Of a stretch of 64,000 bases of DNA, positions 1 through 12,091 are shown in pieces. Source of the DNA: Chaetomium olivaceum (taxonomy: Eukaryota; Ascomycota; Sordariomycetes; Sordariales; Chaetomiaceae); NCBI GenBank assembly GCA_039881045.1, contig JAYWVB010000015.1:434001-498000 (forward strand), given 5' to 3'. Under the pieces are notes generated by a model. The model saw nothing but the letters and a program-made list of their open reading frames with translations. It did not search any database and had not been told where the DNA came from. The position numbers and the translations under genes were made by a program. Position 1 is the stretch's first letter. Each line of letters begins with the position of its first letter.

Positions 1-237
1 ACTAAGAATACTTAAATACAAAAAGGCCCACCCACCACCCCCGCGAGCGCGCAACCCTCGGGTAACTAAAAGTACAAAAAAACAAACAAAGGAAAATAAG
101 AAAATAGAAACCAGTAAACCAACACCAAAAAAGCCAACCAATATCCTCCCGAAACCACCTTCCCAACAGCAATCGCCCTCTAAAACCTTGCCAACACCCA
201 CCAATGCGGAACACGAGCCGCCCACCACCCATCACCA

Positions 238-1594
238 TCAAATCTCCACCTGACCCAAGTCCAAGCCCTCCTTTGCCGCAAGTTCCTTCACATGCCTCAA
301 GATAGCATTCTTGCAGCCTTTGACGGGACCATCCATCCTTCGGAGGAGATTGAACTGGAAGAAGCGCCTCACTATGGAAACGGCACTGTCCTGGTCAATC
401 TCCGCTTCGTCGACATCTTCCGGCAATTCCTGCCCAAGGCTGATCAGGGTGCTCTGCTTCCATGTACGAATACATCGGGGCGACAGGTTCCCACACAAGG
501 GAGAAGTTTCCATGAACGTTGCGCAGGCCGCAATCCAGTCCTCGCAGTGACTGCGGACAATCTCGCCAGGTATCATAACATAGTCGAGCTCCTTGGTAGG
601 CTCGGCCTCGGTGGAAGTCGTGGAGGCGTTGCCATTCCCCTCATCGCTCGCCGAAGACGAGGACTGGGGAGCTGTGGTCGGAGCTGGGGAGACCGGGAGC
701 TGTGGTACCTGGGGCGGATCGGGGGCGGGAGTGTTGGCCGGAGCCGCAGCTGGTGTTTGAGCCTGGATCCGCCTGGCTCTGGGTCTAGGCTTTGCTGTCT
801 TGCGAGTCTTGCAAGGCCCGGGGGCCTGGAAGGCGAAGTTGATGGCCTCCGTTGCCGTCACCGGTGTAAGCGAGTGCGAAGGTACCGGGGCTGGGAGGCT
901 GACGGTGACCAGAGTCGGAACCGAGGCCTCGATTGGACTGCAGACCGGAGGACCGACCTGCTGCTGCTGCGGCTGCAAAGGGGCGAGCGGTTCTACCATG
1001 GCGTCAAATAGACGAGGGTCGATCGGTAGAAGAGACGAGTCAGACGGGCGCGAACCAGAGCCTGCGGGCTGAACTTCGGCGTTGACCTTTGCGGGTGCGG
1101 CAACAACAGCAGGTGGGATCGACGAAAAGGGATCGGTGACAGTATCGGCGGGGATAAACGGCGGCTGAGGCAAAGCGTGAACGTTAGCATGCCAATGAAA
1201 CGCGAGGCCGGCGGCATATTGCCATTTACTCACCTGATAGACAATGACAGGTATGGTCACCCCAAAATCTCTGCTCTGCTCAACCTCCATGGCTGTGTCT
1301 TCGAAAGTGGCCGACACAGGGTGGGAGAAAGGAGGCGGGGCAGGGAGAGTGGGCGAGCCCTGGCAAAGGAGCGGCTCGTAGGGCTGTTGTGTTGGGTACC
1401 CGCCTGGTCAGCGACAGTGACGAAAAGAAGATATTCGACTAGAAAAGAAGAAAACTTACAGCATCAACCATGTCAACGTCCATCACCGAGTTGTTCATTT
1501 CGACATCCATCATCTCGACATCCATCATCTCGACATCCTCCGATTCCTCGGTCAGGTCGGGCGCATCCAGCATGACAGTATCGACGTTAGCCAT
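238..1594 (-). CDS. Hypothetical acidic, proline-rich protein (possibly the C-terminal part of the preceding gene)
   Basis: Three exons fit: 1594-1460, 1383-1234 and 1164-238 (introns 76 and 69 nt; GTAAGT..ACAG and GTGAGT..CTCAG, the second with GCTAAC upstream of the acceptor). The product is 403 residues. Residues 15-45 are very acidic and Met-rich, with repeated MMDVE units encoded by a 15-bp tandem repeat. The middle is low-complexity Pro/Ala/Ser with a basic patch (KTRKTAKPRPRARR) that could be a nuclear signal. The last ~120 residues look globular and helical (LDYVMIPGEIV to the C-terminal GLDLGQVEI). The ATG lies only 3 nt past the stop of the upstream frame and in the same phase. Fungal genes are almost never spaced like that, so one gene across a TAG is at least as likely as two. 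No function is assigned. Confidence 0.55.
1501..1530. repeat. 15-bp tandem repeat in coding sequence
   Basis: Two perfect copies of a 15-bp unit (cgacatccatcatct) followed by a partial copy encode the MMDVE repeats on the minus strand. The unit length is a multiple of three, so copy-number change keeps frame. Confidence 0.9.
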
Positions 1595-1597
1595 ATC

Positions 1598-2949
1598 CTA
1601 CATGGCCAAGGGGGCAACTGTCTGCTGGAAAATGACTGTCTCAGGGGCCGGCGAGGAAACTGTGACCAAGTCCTCCTGAGGACACCCGAACAAGACCTCG
1701 AAACCGGTGCCTGGAGCGGGAAGCCGGGCTGCCATCGGGTAATAGATGTGCGGGGTGTTCTCAACTTCAAGAGCCTGGCTAGCGGCGGCCTGTGGCGGAA
1801 GCTCGAACACCGGCTGGTAGACTGCTGGGCGAGCAAAGTCGGGAAGCGGAAGGCTGTCACGCCACCGGTTCCTCGCGCGTTCCTCGATCCAGCTGGGTCT
1901 CAAATTGGCGTCGTCTATATGTGCGAATGTTAGTCAGGCGAACACTGATAACCGGAGGCGTGAGCCCGCAGCAAAGCGGACTTACCACGACGGCGAGCTT
2001 CTCGCCTCATCATATCCTTGAACTGCCGAATGGACTCCAACTCTTCGTGGTAGAGCTTGACCCTGTGCTCGTTGATCCGCTTGACAATGTCGAGAGCCGC
2101 TTGCTGTACTTCCTCCAATGCCGCCGACTGTTGTCGAATGCGGTCATCGTTGGCGAGAACAGCGGCGCGGAGCTGCTCGACCTTGCCCGACAGAAAAACG
2201 ACCTTCAGATCCGTGGCATAGTCTATGGCCAAGAAACGAGTCAGCATCAGGGGCGCTGGGATGGCGAGGAAGAAGGCAAGTCGGACAGTGAAGGGCAAGG
2301 GTGAAATGGAATGTGACAATGCGCGATGAATCTGCTGTCGACGAATGCGACACGCAAGCAACCGGAGAGGATGGTTCATGCTGTGTCTAAGGATAGGAAA
2401 AGAAAGGCAGGACTTACACATCTTGATGAGGGTGTACGGTTCGGTCCACTCAGCGTCTTGGAAAGGTGCCGCTGACACGTCGTGTCGAAGGATTCTCGGA
2501 AACACCATCGGAAATTCGCGACAGTGATTGTTGTGCTCCTTGCAGACCCTGGCGATGTCGTGGTTGAGGGAGGCGAGAACCGATTGCTGCTTCTTGTACT
2601 CGTTCCGCAGCTTGATATACTTCCGCTGCAGCCTTGATCGACGCCCCTCATCTCTGTGAAGGTCATCGACGAGACTGGCGAGATACCCTACGTTGCGGAA
2701 CCTAGAGTTAGTGACAGCAATCAGGCCACTTACCGTCCAAAACACGAAGTAACCTGCGACCGTTATTAGCATCTGGGGGGGGCGGGACCAGATGGGGATG
2801 GACATCATGCACATCATGATGCCAAGGGAGAGGAAGAAGAGAACATCACCTGCCGCCGCCGCCAGCTCAAGAAGGCGCGTGGGGAGCTGGACGACGACGG
2901 CGAATAGAGCCACGAGGGCAAAGAGATAGAGACACCTCGTCGGCGACAT
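1598..2949 (-). CDS. Hypothetical membrane-anchored coiled-coil protein (possibly the N-terminal part of a longer gene)
   Basis: I do not recognise the family. The model is three exons, 2949-2418, 2222-1986 and 1914-1598, joined by GTAAGT..CATAG and GTAAGT..TATAG introns of 195 and 71 nt; this gives 361 residues. The first ~80 residues hold about three hydrophobic segments (a leader from MSPTRCLYLF, then FFLSLGIMMCMM and LITVAGYFVFW). A charged helical region follows (RLQRKYIKLRNEYKK), then a second coiled-coil (AALEEVQQAALDIVKRINEH), suggesting a membrane protein with a helical, self-associating domain. The frame ends at TAG 1600-1598, but the same frame is open immediately downstream (ATG at 1594), so the stop may be bypassed by an unrecognised intron or be an error. 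The first intron is a multiple of three, so it could also be retained and translated. Confidence 0.6.
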
Positions 2950-3211
2950 TGTTGGGGCTGGGCCTTCGCGTTGTCGTGTCGGAGTGATGTCGAAAATCGG
3001 GTCGAGATGAGCTGGAGCAGTCGACGCAGAGAGGCGAACGCGAGCGAGGCCGAGACTAAGTCTTGTTGTCTGTCTGAATGCGAATGAATAAGCTTGTGCG
3101 AGTGCAGTATTTAATCGAATTGCTGGTGCAATGTGTGATCAATGTAAACGCGTGATCGAGTCCGATGGAGAAGAAGAGAAGAGGAGGAGAAGGCGTGGGT
3201 GGGAAGGGGGG

Positions 3212-3219
3212 TATTTATA
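3212..3219 (-). promoter_or_regulatory. TATA-box candidate of the membrane/coiled-coil gene
   Basis: The minus strand reads TATAAATA about 265 nt upstream of the ATG at 2949. The intervening stretch is gene-free and fits a 5' leader. Confidence 0.35.
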
Positions 3220-3250
3220 GGCGGGTCGACCTGGCAACTGAGCCGTGCAC

Positions 3251-3272
3251 CACACCTGCAATTGCAGGTGTG
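3251..3272. promoter_or_regulatory. 22-bp perfect palindrome with paired CACCTG/CAGGTG boxes
   Basis: CACACCTGCAA followed by TTGCAGGTGTG is a perfect inverted repeat without a spacer. Each arm contains an E-box-like hexamer (CACCTG/CAGGTG). It sits ~32 bp upstream of the TATA-like element of the minus-strand gene, where a dimeric transcription factor site would be expected. The role is inferred from symmetry and position only. Confidence 0.45.
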
Positions 3273-4878
3273 CATTGACGAGAAAGGGTGACGGTGACGG
3301 CGTCATGTTTACTTTGGGGGTTCCATCTCAGGGTTCATGTTTACTTCCTGCCCCTCCTTCCCGGGCGTTGCGACTGAAGTGCCTTCCATCTCACTCACCA
3401 CCCGATGACACCACTCAGGGGCCGCCTCGGGGTTGTCCTAGAAACAAGGACAGACACACGTATTTCATATTCACTGTATAAGTTCCTGCTTGATTCAATA
3501 ACCGTGGACGAGTGGTAAATGATGGGGACCTTGGGTTGGGGGACATAACGAGGCGCTTCTTCTCATGTCCAGGCCACTCAGCACACGGTGCTGTGATCGA
3601 CCACTTGTGATACTTGATGACAACCTGGGACTTGAGGGTAAGTCACTATCAGACATTTCAAATTCCATTGTTGTATTCGTGGTAAGAGAAGAAGAGCCTT
3701 TGGTGGTGGGCTACAGTACGCTTGACGTACCTTCCTTCTTTCGGCACAGTGACATAAACTTTCACGCTGTTTCTTTCCAAAACAGCAGTGTTTTTCCCTT
3801 TAGACGTTGAGCACCCCAAAAAGAACAGTCCTCAACGCTCATTGCCAATGTATGGACTAGCATCGGGATTAACGCTGAAACCGTGGACAAAGTTCCCGGA
3901 GGAGGTTGACATGGGTTGAGCATGTGTATATGGGATGGAAAGACAGCTGGTTCTCGATTGTTGACAAGCCTCATGGCCCTTTGCCGCTACTGGCGGTAGC
4001 ATGTTTTAGAGATTTTCCATTAAAGGATGGGGGACGCTCATGAACTAGGAAGTTAGAGGACGTCGGCGAGACACAGTCTCAGGTTGCTCCAGGGGCCGTC
4101 CAGTTCCCCTTTCCTTTTTCCTATCTTGTCCAGGGCACGTTTGGGGAATAGGGCTGGAAGTTAAAAGGGCAAGGCCATGGTCGGTTTGCCTAGTGCCGTT
4201 GTGGTGCTTGAGATTTTTGGAACAATGCCATATGGGAGAAGACCGACTATTTCGCCGTTGGTCCTCCTTTAAGGGCCGAACCAATCTGATTGACTCAGGT
4301 TCAGTATACATTGGGAGTTTTAACTCTTTCATAACCTCATCTGACTGGTACCTATCCAAGTTAGCCATTCGGCTTCACGTGGGGTGTGTCCGTGCCGTCG
4401 TTGGAAACGACCTCGTTGAGCCTGTTCCATAACTGGCGTTGACTCTGTCACGGTGCGGCAACCGATATCCGGGTCACACAAAACCCAATGTAGATGCAAG
4501 GAAACTTGTAGCTTCGGTCTTGGTTCACGGTTGGGTGCATGGCCTTCGCTTTGCATATGAGCGCCCCCCCCCCGTTCATGCATCCATACTTTCTTTTCTG
4601 TCTCAAAGTTGGAGGAAAGCATGAGGCAGTGAGACGGTAATAAGGCACCTTCGATGTGTTGGATACATTTTTATTGCATTGTATATACACGTAACCAGAA
4701 TAGCATGGGCGGTTGCCATCACGCACATGGCGCTTGATTCATCACGATAGTCCGGTTCCCGCCCCTGACTCTAGTTTTCCCGATGCCTTCGTAACCCATG
4801 TCATGATGCCTATTCTAGGAAAGATGGCTGGCCGCTGGTCTAGCCTTGTTGAGTCGTTTGTCTTTCTCTCCCCTTAGT

Positions 4879-7569
4879 TTAGTCGACATCCATCCTGTTC
4901 GAGATCGATCCCGGTATTGCAACCGTGATGGATGGATTGTCGTCCTCGTCTGTTTTCTCCACACCATCCAAGGTAATTTTGCCATTGTTATTCACGTGAT
5001 TCTCACTCACGCCTGGCCCGTTCCCACCACAGAGCCTGTATTCGCCATCTCCATGGTCTTCAATGATGCATTCATCTAGCGCCCACTTCGCCAGCAGCTG
5101 GTCGACTCCCATACGGTGAGCCTCCCCCTTCTCCATATGTCGTCCGACATGCTCTGTCCACTCGTCCCAGGACCCGGGACCTTCGAATACGCTCTGGCAG
5201 TCAGGCTTAGGGCAGGCTGACCGTTGAGGCGGCTGTCTCCGAGTGACGAGGCATGTCGTCTGCATTTCCTTGACGTGGGTATCCCATTCCGCCTGCAGCT
5301 TGGTATCCCCTTTGGATAAGGCCTTCTTGATCGCAAATGGCGCATGCATGCGGCGAAGGTGCTGTGTGAACAGGTCCTTGCGGTTGAACTCGTTCCCCTT
5401 ACCGTCGGCGCTACTTTGCGGACACGACGAGCATCGGTAATATTGCAAACACAAATGCTGTGAGGAAATGTGTCGCTTCCACTCGTTTTTAGACCCAAAG
5501 GTGCTCATGCAACCCGCAAACGAAAAGGCGCAGGGGAAGGGCCTCGTATGGGCTGCAGCGACGTGCTTACGGAGGGACGAGGAGTCTTTAAAGGGCGCAT
5601 GGCTGCAGTGGTCGCAGCGAACCTCTTGTTTTGGGGCCTGTTTTTGGAGCGGTTTCCTAACTTTCGGCTTTGCGGTCGGAGTGTTGTATTCGGCGTCGAA
5701 GAGGGCCCTCTCAGCCCCTGGCGCGACACCGTTGGTTGGAGAACCGGGGTCGCCAGCGTGTCGGACGGCGATGCTGTCTCCCACCCGCGTGGCCTGGCGA
5801 TCAAGGGTCGATGGAGTATCATCGCCCATGTGTCGGACATGGCTTAGGGCCTTCAGTTGCTCTGCCGCCTCTTGCATTTCCGCCGAATCCTCCACTTCAT
5901 CCTTGGGACCAACGGGAGGCGTCTGTCCGGGACTGGCGTGGGGAGGCATTGCAGGCATGGATGCCACCGCCGCCTGAGCGAGGTGGCTTCCCTGGCGTCG
6001 GGGCGTCTCCTTTTGAAGAGCGGGATACTGGCCGAGGATTTCGCTGCGATGTATAGATGGACTGCGTTTGAGCGCACAGCTGTCCTCCCCATCTTTAAGA
6101 CCTGGTAAGCCGCTCGGGTGTGAACTGACAAGTCGTTGGTAGAGGTGTATCATGTTGTGCGAGTTGATATAGCCAAGAAAACAGCAGACTTTGTCGTGCT
6201 GAACAATGTTCCAGACATTAAGGGGCATGGATATCAGCAACATGGTCGGAGGGCCGAGAAACATGCCCTCTACGGTGAACTTTGACGCGGCGCCCGGGAT
6301 GTTGTGAAGCCATTGGTTGAAGAAAGCCATGTCAGGGCTGGCGTCACCGACAAACGTCGTGCATACCAAGACCCTCCGTTCGTCTAACGTCAAGTCGAGG
6401 ACCTCCTCTGGAGTGACAGGGCGATCCTCAGGCTTAGACGTCCAGGTATTCTGAACGTCGGCGTCTGCGGAGTGGGGCGGTGACTGGAGTTGGGCAGCCT
6501 TCGGGTCTAGGGGAACCAAGATTATCCCCTGACCCTTTGTAGGAGTCAGAGTGAAGAAAGCTGGCGATTTCTCGGGTGCGGCATTCGGCTTGGGCGGTCC
6601 ATTGGGTTGCCTGGTGAGTGCTTGTGTGCTCTCTTGTTGCCCTTGTTGCCGTAAATCGTCGAAGAGCTTTTGCACGCTAAAGGGTCGACCTGAAGAGCTG
6701 AGTTTCTGAAGCGTCTCGGATAACGTGGCCGTGAAGGAGTTGGGTCCAGACTCTAGCGAATTCTGGTCGGGGGTATAAGCAGCAATTGCCTGCTTCGCGC
6801 CGTGACTGCCAGCCACTGGCGTATCGCGGACGGCGCAAGAGTCGATGAGAAGCAGTATCTCAGACTGGGCATCTTCAAATAGGCAACGTACGCCATCCCA
6901 CTTCAACTTGGCGGCGTCATCGCGCGAGTTGCTAGTCGCGGATTAGCACGGAGAGCAGAAGGCGCATACGGCATCGTACCTACCAGGCCCAATATAGCTG
7001 GTTGTCGGGACCGACATAACCGTGGCCGGCATAGTATATGATAAGGAGGTGGTCTGGCCGGGCGTTGTCGAGAAAGGAAGCCATCCGGACGCCGAGCTTG
7101 ACGCTTGGGTTCGGAACGGTGGGGATGGTCCATTTGTCGACGTGGTAGTGGTAACGCTCATGGAACACCTGCTCTAGGGCGAGCAAGTCCGGCTCAACTG
7201 ACGTGTCCTCCTCCCAGCGCAGCATCAACACTGATACACTAGTATGCTTGGGTCGAAGGGTTTGCTGTTGGATGTGTATCGCGGCATCTTGAAGGTGGCG
7301 GGCGAATGCTTCGAACTCGTCGCATTCCGGTAGTCGTGAAACGGCTTCAGCGTGCGGGTAGTGTTGTGGCGGTACCTATGGAAGGTAAACGTTAGTGTCA
7401 TTCATAAGGTAGCGAGGTGAGAATTATAAAACAAGCCACTCACCTGGTCTTGGGGGAAAGCATGTGGAGGAGGCTGTGGCTGGGTCTGTGGTGTTGGAGG
7501 AAGCGCAGGCACGGCCGGAGGTTCGGGAACCTTAGGGGCCAGCCTCCGCCGTTTTGAAGAGGGCTCCAT
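4879..7569 (-). CDS. Caspase-like (metacaspase family, C14) protein with C-terminal C2H2 zinc fingers
   Basis: Exons 7569-7444, 7375-6984 and 6931-4879 (introns 68 and 52 nt; GTGAGT..CATAG and GTAGGT..CTAG) give 856 residues. After a Pro-rich N-terminus with a basic KRRR motif, residues ~90-250 form a caspase/metacaspase p20-like fold: YYAGHG carries the catalytic His (about residue 160) and LLLIDSC the catalytic Cys (residue 205). A globular linker (FLGPPTMLLISM, ~residue 397) follows, then disordered Ser/Pro sequence. From ~610 to 705 there are at least three C2H2-type fingers (CDHC..H, CAF..C..H, CSSC..H) and a further CPKPDC..H..H element near 750. Both catalytic residues are present, so proteolytic activity, likely after Arg/Lys or Asp, is plausible. 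The fingers suggest nucleic-acid or protein targeting. ATG 7569 is the first in frame, and the second intron splits the TGC codon at residue 173. Confidence 0.85.
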
Positions 7570-9458
7570 CGTCTGAAGATCTAGCTGGGGAAAACGGCCT
7601 CAAATTGTCCGACCGGGACACCAGCGGGGAAGGGAGCAGATGTTGGCCAAGAGACCCGGAAAGGGGGGAGGGGGGTTCGCTAGGCTGCAGATGCCGCAGA
7701 TTTGCCGCTCACGGGTACGGAAAAAATAACAGAAAAATCGTAGCAAAACAAAGAATGGCCGAATTGGTGGAAGAAAGTGAGGAGAAACAGCAACGGGCGA
7801 GGCGAGACTGTGAGGCCGCACAGGGGCGGGATGGTGGGCAAGACATTTGCAGAAGGTAAGGCTGTCCACGGGTGTTGAACCACTCGGCTCTGAGTTAGCC
7901 TTGTGGCATGCTAATAGCGAGGTTTGATTGGCGGCCTGCACAACTCGGCTTTCCTTCGCCCTGCACGAGGGGACGGAGTGAGGAGGGGGAGCGGGGCTGA
8001 CACACTGCGTTGAGGCCACTCAGAGGCTGCCAAACGATGCAATGCCTGGTTCGACTGGCTCGGCTGGCCAGGATGAGCCTGGTGCCGTTGCCCACTTCCG
8101 TCGCCAAGGTGGGCTGCTTCAGGTCTTCAACCCCAAAGTCAATCCCCTTTCATCGTCTCGATGCGTCGAGTCAATTGGAGGGCATCTCCGTATCTTCTGC
8201 ATGCCTGCTCATCCTTCGATCGCCCGTCTCTCCGCTTTCACTTTCCCCATATTCGTTTCCTCTATCGATTTATTGCCTTTTTGACGATGCCGCGTTTTCC
8301 CCGTCCGTGACCAACCCTGCGGCACCGTCGCTCCCACCTCCCACCTCGTCCCCGCTTGTGTTTGCATTGCAGGACGTGTGTTCAACGGAGATGCGTCCTG
8401 CCAGACTCGATGGGATTCGGCCAGCGCAGCCCACACAGAAGGACCGGCGCGGATGCAGATTGCCTGGACAACAACGCGCTGTTCACCTTGCTCCGGCAGC
8501 CCGATTGTTCCCTCAAGTCGCATCCATGCGTTTCTGCCCAACCTTATTCTCGTCGTCTCAGTCCATCCATGTCTCTGTCCTGTCTCGGCCTCTCCTCTTC
8601 GGGTCGTTGATGGAGGGACAAATCAGGTCAGCGACAGAACCATGCACGACGAGGCCCGAGTCTCCCAGCGCTGCAAAAGTGCGGCCACCGAACCGTCTCA
8701 TTGGAGAGTGTCAGCCTTCTGCAGCTGTCTGCAGCTACTATTGGTGCAACTCGGCCAGTTCATCGATTGATCGGGCAGCGCTCCACCTCGAAGAGAGAGG
8801 GGAGTTTCCTGACCGCTATTGGGTTGGCTGTCGTCGATTACACGAGTCTGCCGCCCTCGCATTGCCTGCCTTGAGGACTCGCACAGCACTCTCGCGAGGT
8901 CCACTTGGAATGCAGGACCCCGAGGTGAAGATTCTCGGGCCGACACACTTACCGCACAGTTGGCAGTTCTAGGCTCCAAGGTGAATCCTCAAGTTGTTCC
9001 GTCTCCTTCCTTATCGTTGCCGGTTTCACCGCCGGTTAGAGTGCCGTCGCGCCCGCGGCGGAGGCCTGCCGCGCAACCCCTCAAAATACGATACGACTCC
9101 TGTGGGGCGCCAACATCGTAATATTTTGATCTCTAGAACGGCGGTATGTGGCCAAGGATATGAACGATGTAGCAGATCTTGAAGACTACTAAACTAGGAG
9201 TGTGTACAATTCGGCTTTATGTTCCCCAATTTACCCCTTTTGTTTACTCCGGCCATGTGGCGTTCATAACTCCGGTTTCAATACAAGAGCATCAGACGGG
9301 TATCAACCTGCTCGAAGCGCACCGTAATATAACACGACAGCCTGTATCTTGACATCTTCAGTTATGGCCTGTAGTTTCCAGTAGGTGATATCTCCGTCCT
9401 TCAGGCATGCCGGAGCAAAAGGCTAGCTCGCCTGCATCGGTCCATACCCCTTTTTCCC
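7570..9458. other. Intergenic region
   Basis: Upstream of the caspase-like gene and downstream of the Zn2Cys6 gene. A 320-codon open frame on the plus strand (8010-8972) has no protein-like composition or splice logic, so nothing else is supported. Confidence 0.65.
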
Positions 9459-12091
9459 CTACCTTGACGTCTCCTCTCTCCCAAATATCATCCTAATTCC
9501 ACCTCCCCCACTCCCATTGCCACCCATTTCTTTACGAGGACTGCCGCCTTCCTCCCGCCATTGGCCCCTCTTTGCCCCCTCACCTCCATCACTCCCTGCC
9601 CCTGACGAACTAGTCGACTCCCCTCCTAACCACCGCTGTAGGCTCAACTCTGCCTCCATGACAGAACTAGCCAGCTCCCAGTTATCCACACCCATTTGAA
9701 ATAGGCTAATGTTCATCATGCCTTTGACGAACCGGTCGTGTGGCTGGGCGGCCTTCCCGCTCGACACGATGGGCAGGAGCACCCAGTTGAACACGCCTAG
9801 CAGGGATCGCCACGTCGATAGCGGCACGCGCCAGGCGGTTGTCCAGAGGCGGAGGAACTCGTCCGAAGTGACGACGAGGCTGAAGTGGCGGCGGTGCATG
9901 ATGGCGCGGCTGTAGAGGAGGGCGGCGAGCCGCACGGCTTGGTAGACGTGGTCTGGGGAAGGGCTGTCCGAGTCCGTCGTGGTGGTGGTGGTGGGAGGGA
10001 TGGGTGAGGGTGGGTTCATCTCAGGGAGGCGTTCTTGTGTTTGGCCTGCCGGGGCTGCTTGGGCTGGTGTCCGGCGTGGCTTCTGGGGTTGCTGGCGCTC
10101 GGCCTGGGACTGGGCGCGGCGCGATGAAGGCGGTTGTGGGTCTTCACATGTTTCTGGCATGGTTGAAGAGCCCCTGCTGGGCGTCGAGCTCGCTGCCGAG
10201 GGTCGCCGCGTTGTTGGCGAATACTGCGGGAGACCCGATATGCGCTCGTGGATCCAGGCCGACGTGGTGTGTACTTTCTGCAGCTCCTTGGCGGACGGCT
10301 TTGCGGGGAGTGCGAGGACTGCCGCAAGGAGGAAGCGCATGTCGTCGAGAATAGAGGCAACAGCAGGATGCATGCGGAGCGCGGCAGCGCACGAGGAAAA
10401 TCGGACGAGGGTGGGGATTAAAGGCGTGTTGAGGGCAAGTCGAAGCGGTATCTGTGAGCTGTCGCGGAACTCAAACTCGGGGCTGCCTCGCATGAACGGC
10501 AAAACCTCAAAAGAGAGAGCTATAGCAACGTCGGCGCTAATTAGTTGGTCAGCGGTTTTCACAGCTAGGTCAAGTGGTGAGGGGCCTCACGATATTGCAA
10601 GCTTGCTTATGAGCCCGTTCAAACCGAGTGTCCGGAACCCTCCGCGGGATCTGATCATGTCCCGGAGTCCGCGCAGATGAGCTCGTAGGTCGTTAGTATT
10701 CCCCCAGAGCCTGTTTTGTTAGCGCCGCTGGTTTCTCCCGATATTACTTTGGGATGTACTTGGTTAAGGGTAACGGCATCAACACCAACGCAAATGGAAA
10801 ATAACATACCATTCATCTAGGGTAATCTGAAGTACCCCGGCTATCACCTCATCACTTGAGGAGGGTTGTGATCGGATGTGTTCGTTCAGCAGCTTGATTA
10901 CATGCCCCTTGTGAGCCATGGCAACTGTCCTCTCCACATGGCCAGTGTCGGTGAGGAAGCAAGCCGCTGAATAAATGGCTACATGCACCAGCAGCCGCGA
11001 GTTAATGCAGTATGGAACGTAGTACTTGATGTACGGATTTGACGCGTCCGGGTTTCCGTCTAACGAGGCTGTGAATTGTGATAGGAAGTTGACAACTGCA
11101 CCGGAGCTACTAGTCAGTAAGTCGGGCACTGAGCGAAGGGGAACGCGTGGAAAGCCGCTGTGTTGACTCACAGACCGCCAGAAGTTCATCATCCTGCATA
11201 ACTTGGGGTTCTGGCATGCGACCAAGTCCCTGACCCGGAGCCTCTACAGGCCAGGAGATGGCACCCGTCTCCGGAGGAACGGCCGGCACCAATGTCCAGG
11301 CGCTGTAATCTTGACTCCAGTTGCTACTGGTGGTCCAGTGATTCTGAACTGATCCGCATGCTTGAAGGGTTCGAATGGCGTTGTGGACTTCATCCGAGTG
11401 CGATGTACAACCCTCTTCACAGGCGGAGATAGTCATGGAGAGGGTCTGCTGGTCGGTGCTCCAGGCATACTGCCCAGCTAAACTTGGCGTCGGAGGAAGC
11501 GCGAAGATGTCGAACCCAGGCCAGCCCGATATGCCCCCGCCCACACCCTCCCCGTTCCGTTGTTGGCCCCAGGGAGATACAAGTGGCGAGGGTTGAGGAG
11601 CAAGAGGCGAGCACAGAGCTTCAGTGCCAAAACTTCCTCTCTTAGCAGGGGCTGTGGAGGTCAAAGACACAGCGAAGGCCGGCCTCTGCGGCACCACGAT
11701 ACCGCCTGAACGCCTACTTCTTTCCACGTCAGTGAGACCGCTACCAAGTAGTGGTTGCCTCCGGGGATGCTGAGACTTGACGCACCTACTACTCGGCTTA
11801 TATTCACAGGTCGGTTGTGGGAACCGCCTCGCACAGTTGCTGCACGGTTGCCCCTGGTTGCACTGCGAGGATCAACATTATAATCTTGGACACAGCAGGA
11901 ATGGTACACTGCAGTCAGCCCAGCCCCCCGCCCGGGCTTGGTATCGAACCATGTTCCTAAACGGAAATGAGAGAAATAGCGAACATGTTGAACTTTACCT
12001 TCTGCTTTCTTCGCCTGCACTCTCCGCACGATGTTGTCGTTCGTTCCGCGCGTGGGAGCCGTGGTACCGGGGGGTGCGTTGGCTCGGGCAT
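9459..12091 (-). CDS. Zn2Cys6 fungal transcription factor (Fungal_trans_2 type)
   Basis: Six exons (12091-11999, 11862-11786, 11713-11172, 11095-10810, 10710-10591, 10536-9459) join in frame to 731 residues; introns are 136, 72, 76, 99 and 54 nt with GT..AG ends. Exons 1 and 2 together rebuild a complete binuclear zinc cluster: C22, C25, C32, C38, C41, C50 (CGECRRRKQKC..). The first intron falls exactly between K31 and C32. Residues ~240-440 resemble the all-helical fungal regulator domain PF11951 (DEWLWGN, LRAHLRG, RGGFRTLGLNG), and the tail is Ser/Gly-rich. It should bind DNA in the nucleus as a dimer and control transcription; the target pathway cannot be read from the sequence. Neighbours are unrelated, so it is not an obvious cluster regulator. 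Confidence 0.88.

Larger units (their letters stand above)
2950..4878. other. Intergenic region
   Basis: Upstream region of the minus-strand membrane gene (TATA-like element, 22-bp palindrome) and downstream region of the caspase-like gene. It has a C10 run near 4564 and no ORF with protein-like composition. Confidence 0.7.

Noticed and set aside
2703..2736. 32-nt sequence with perfect donor GTAAGT, CTAAC branch and TAG acceptor
   Set aside because: Too short for a fungal intron, branch-to-acceptor spacing too small, and removing it creates a stop shortly downstream, while keeping it preserves a continuous helical frame.
8010..8972. 320-codon open frame on the plus strand
   Set aside because: Composition is Ser/Pro/Arg-rich without domains, ATG context or splice logic; it lies in the upstream region of the caspase-like gene and is probably chance openness in GC-rich DNA.
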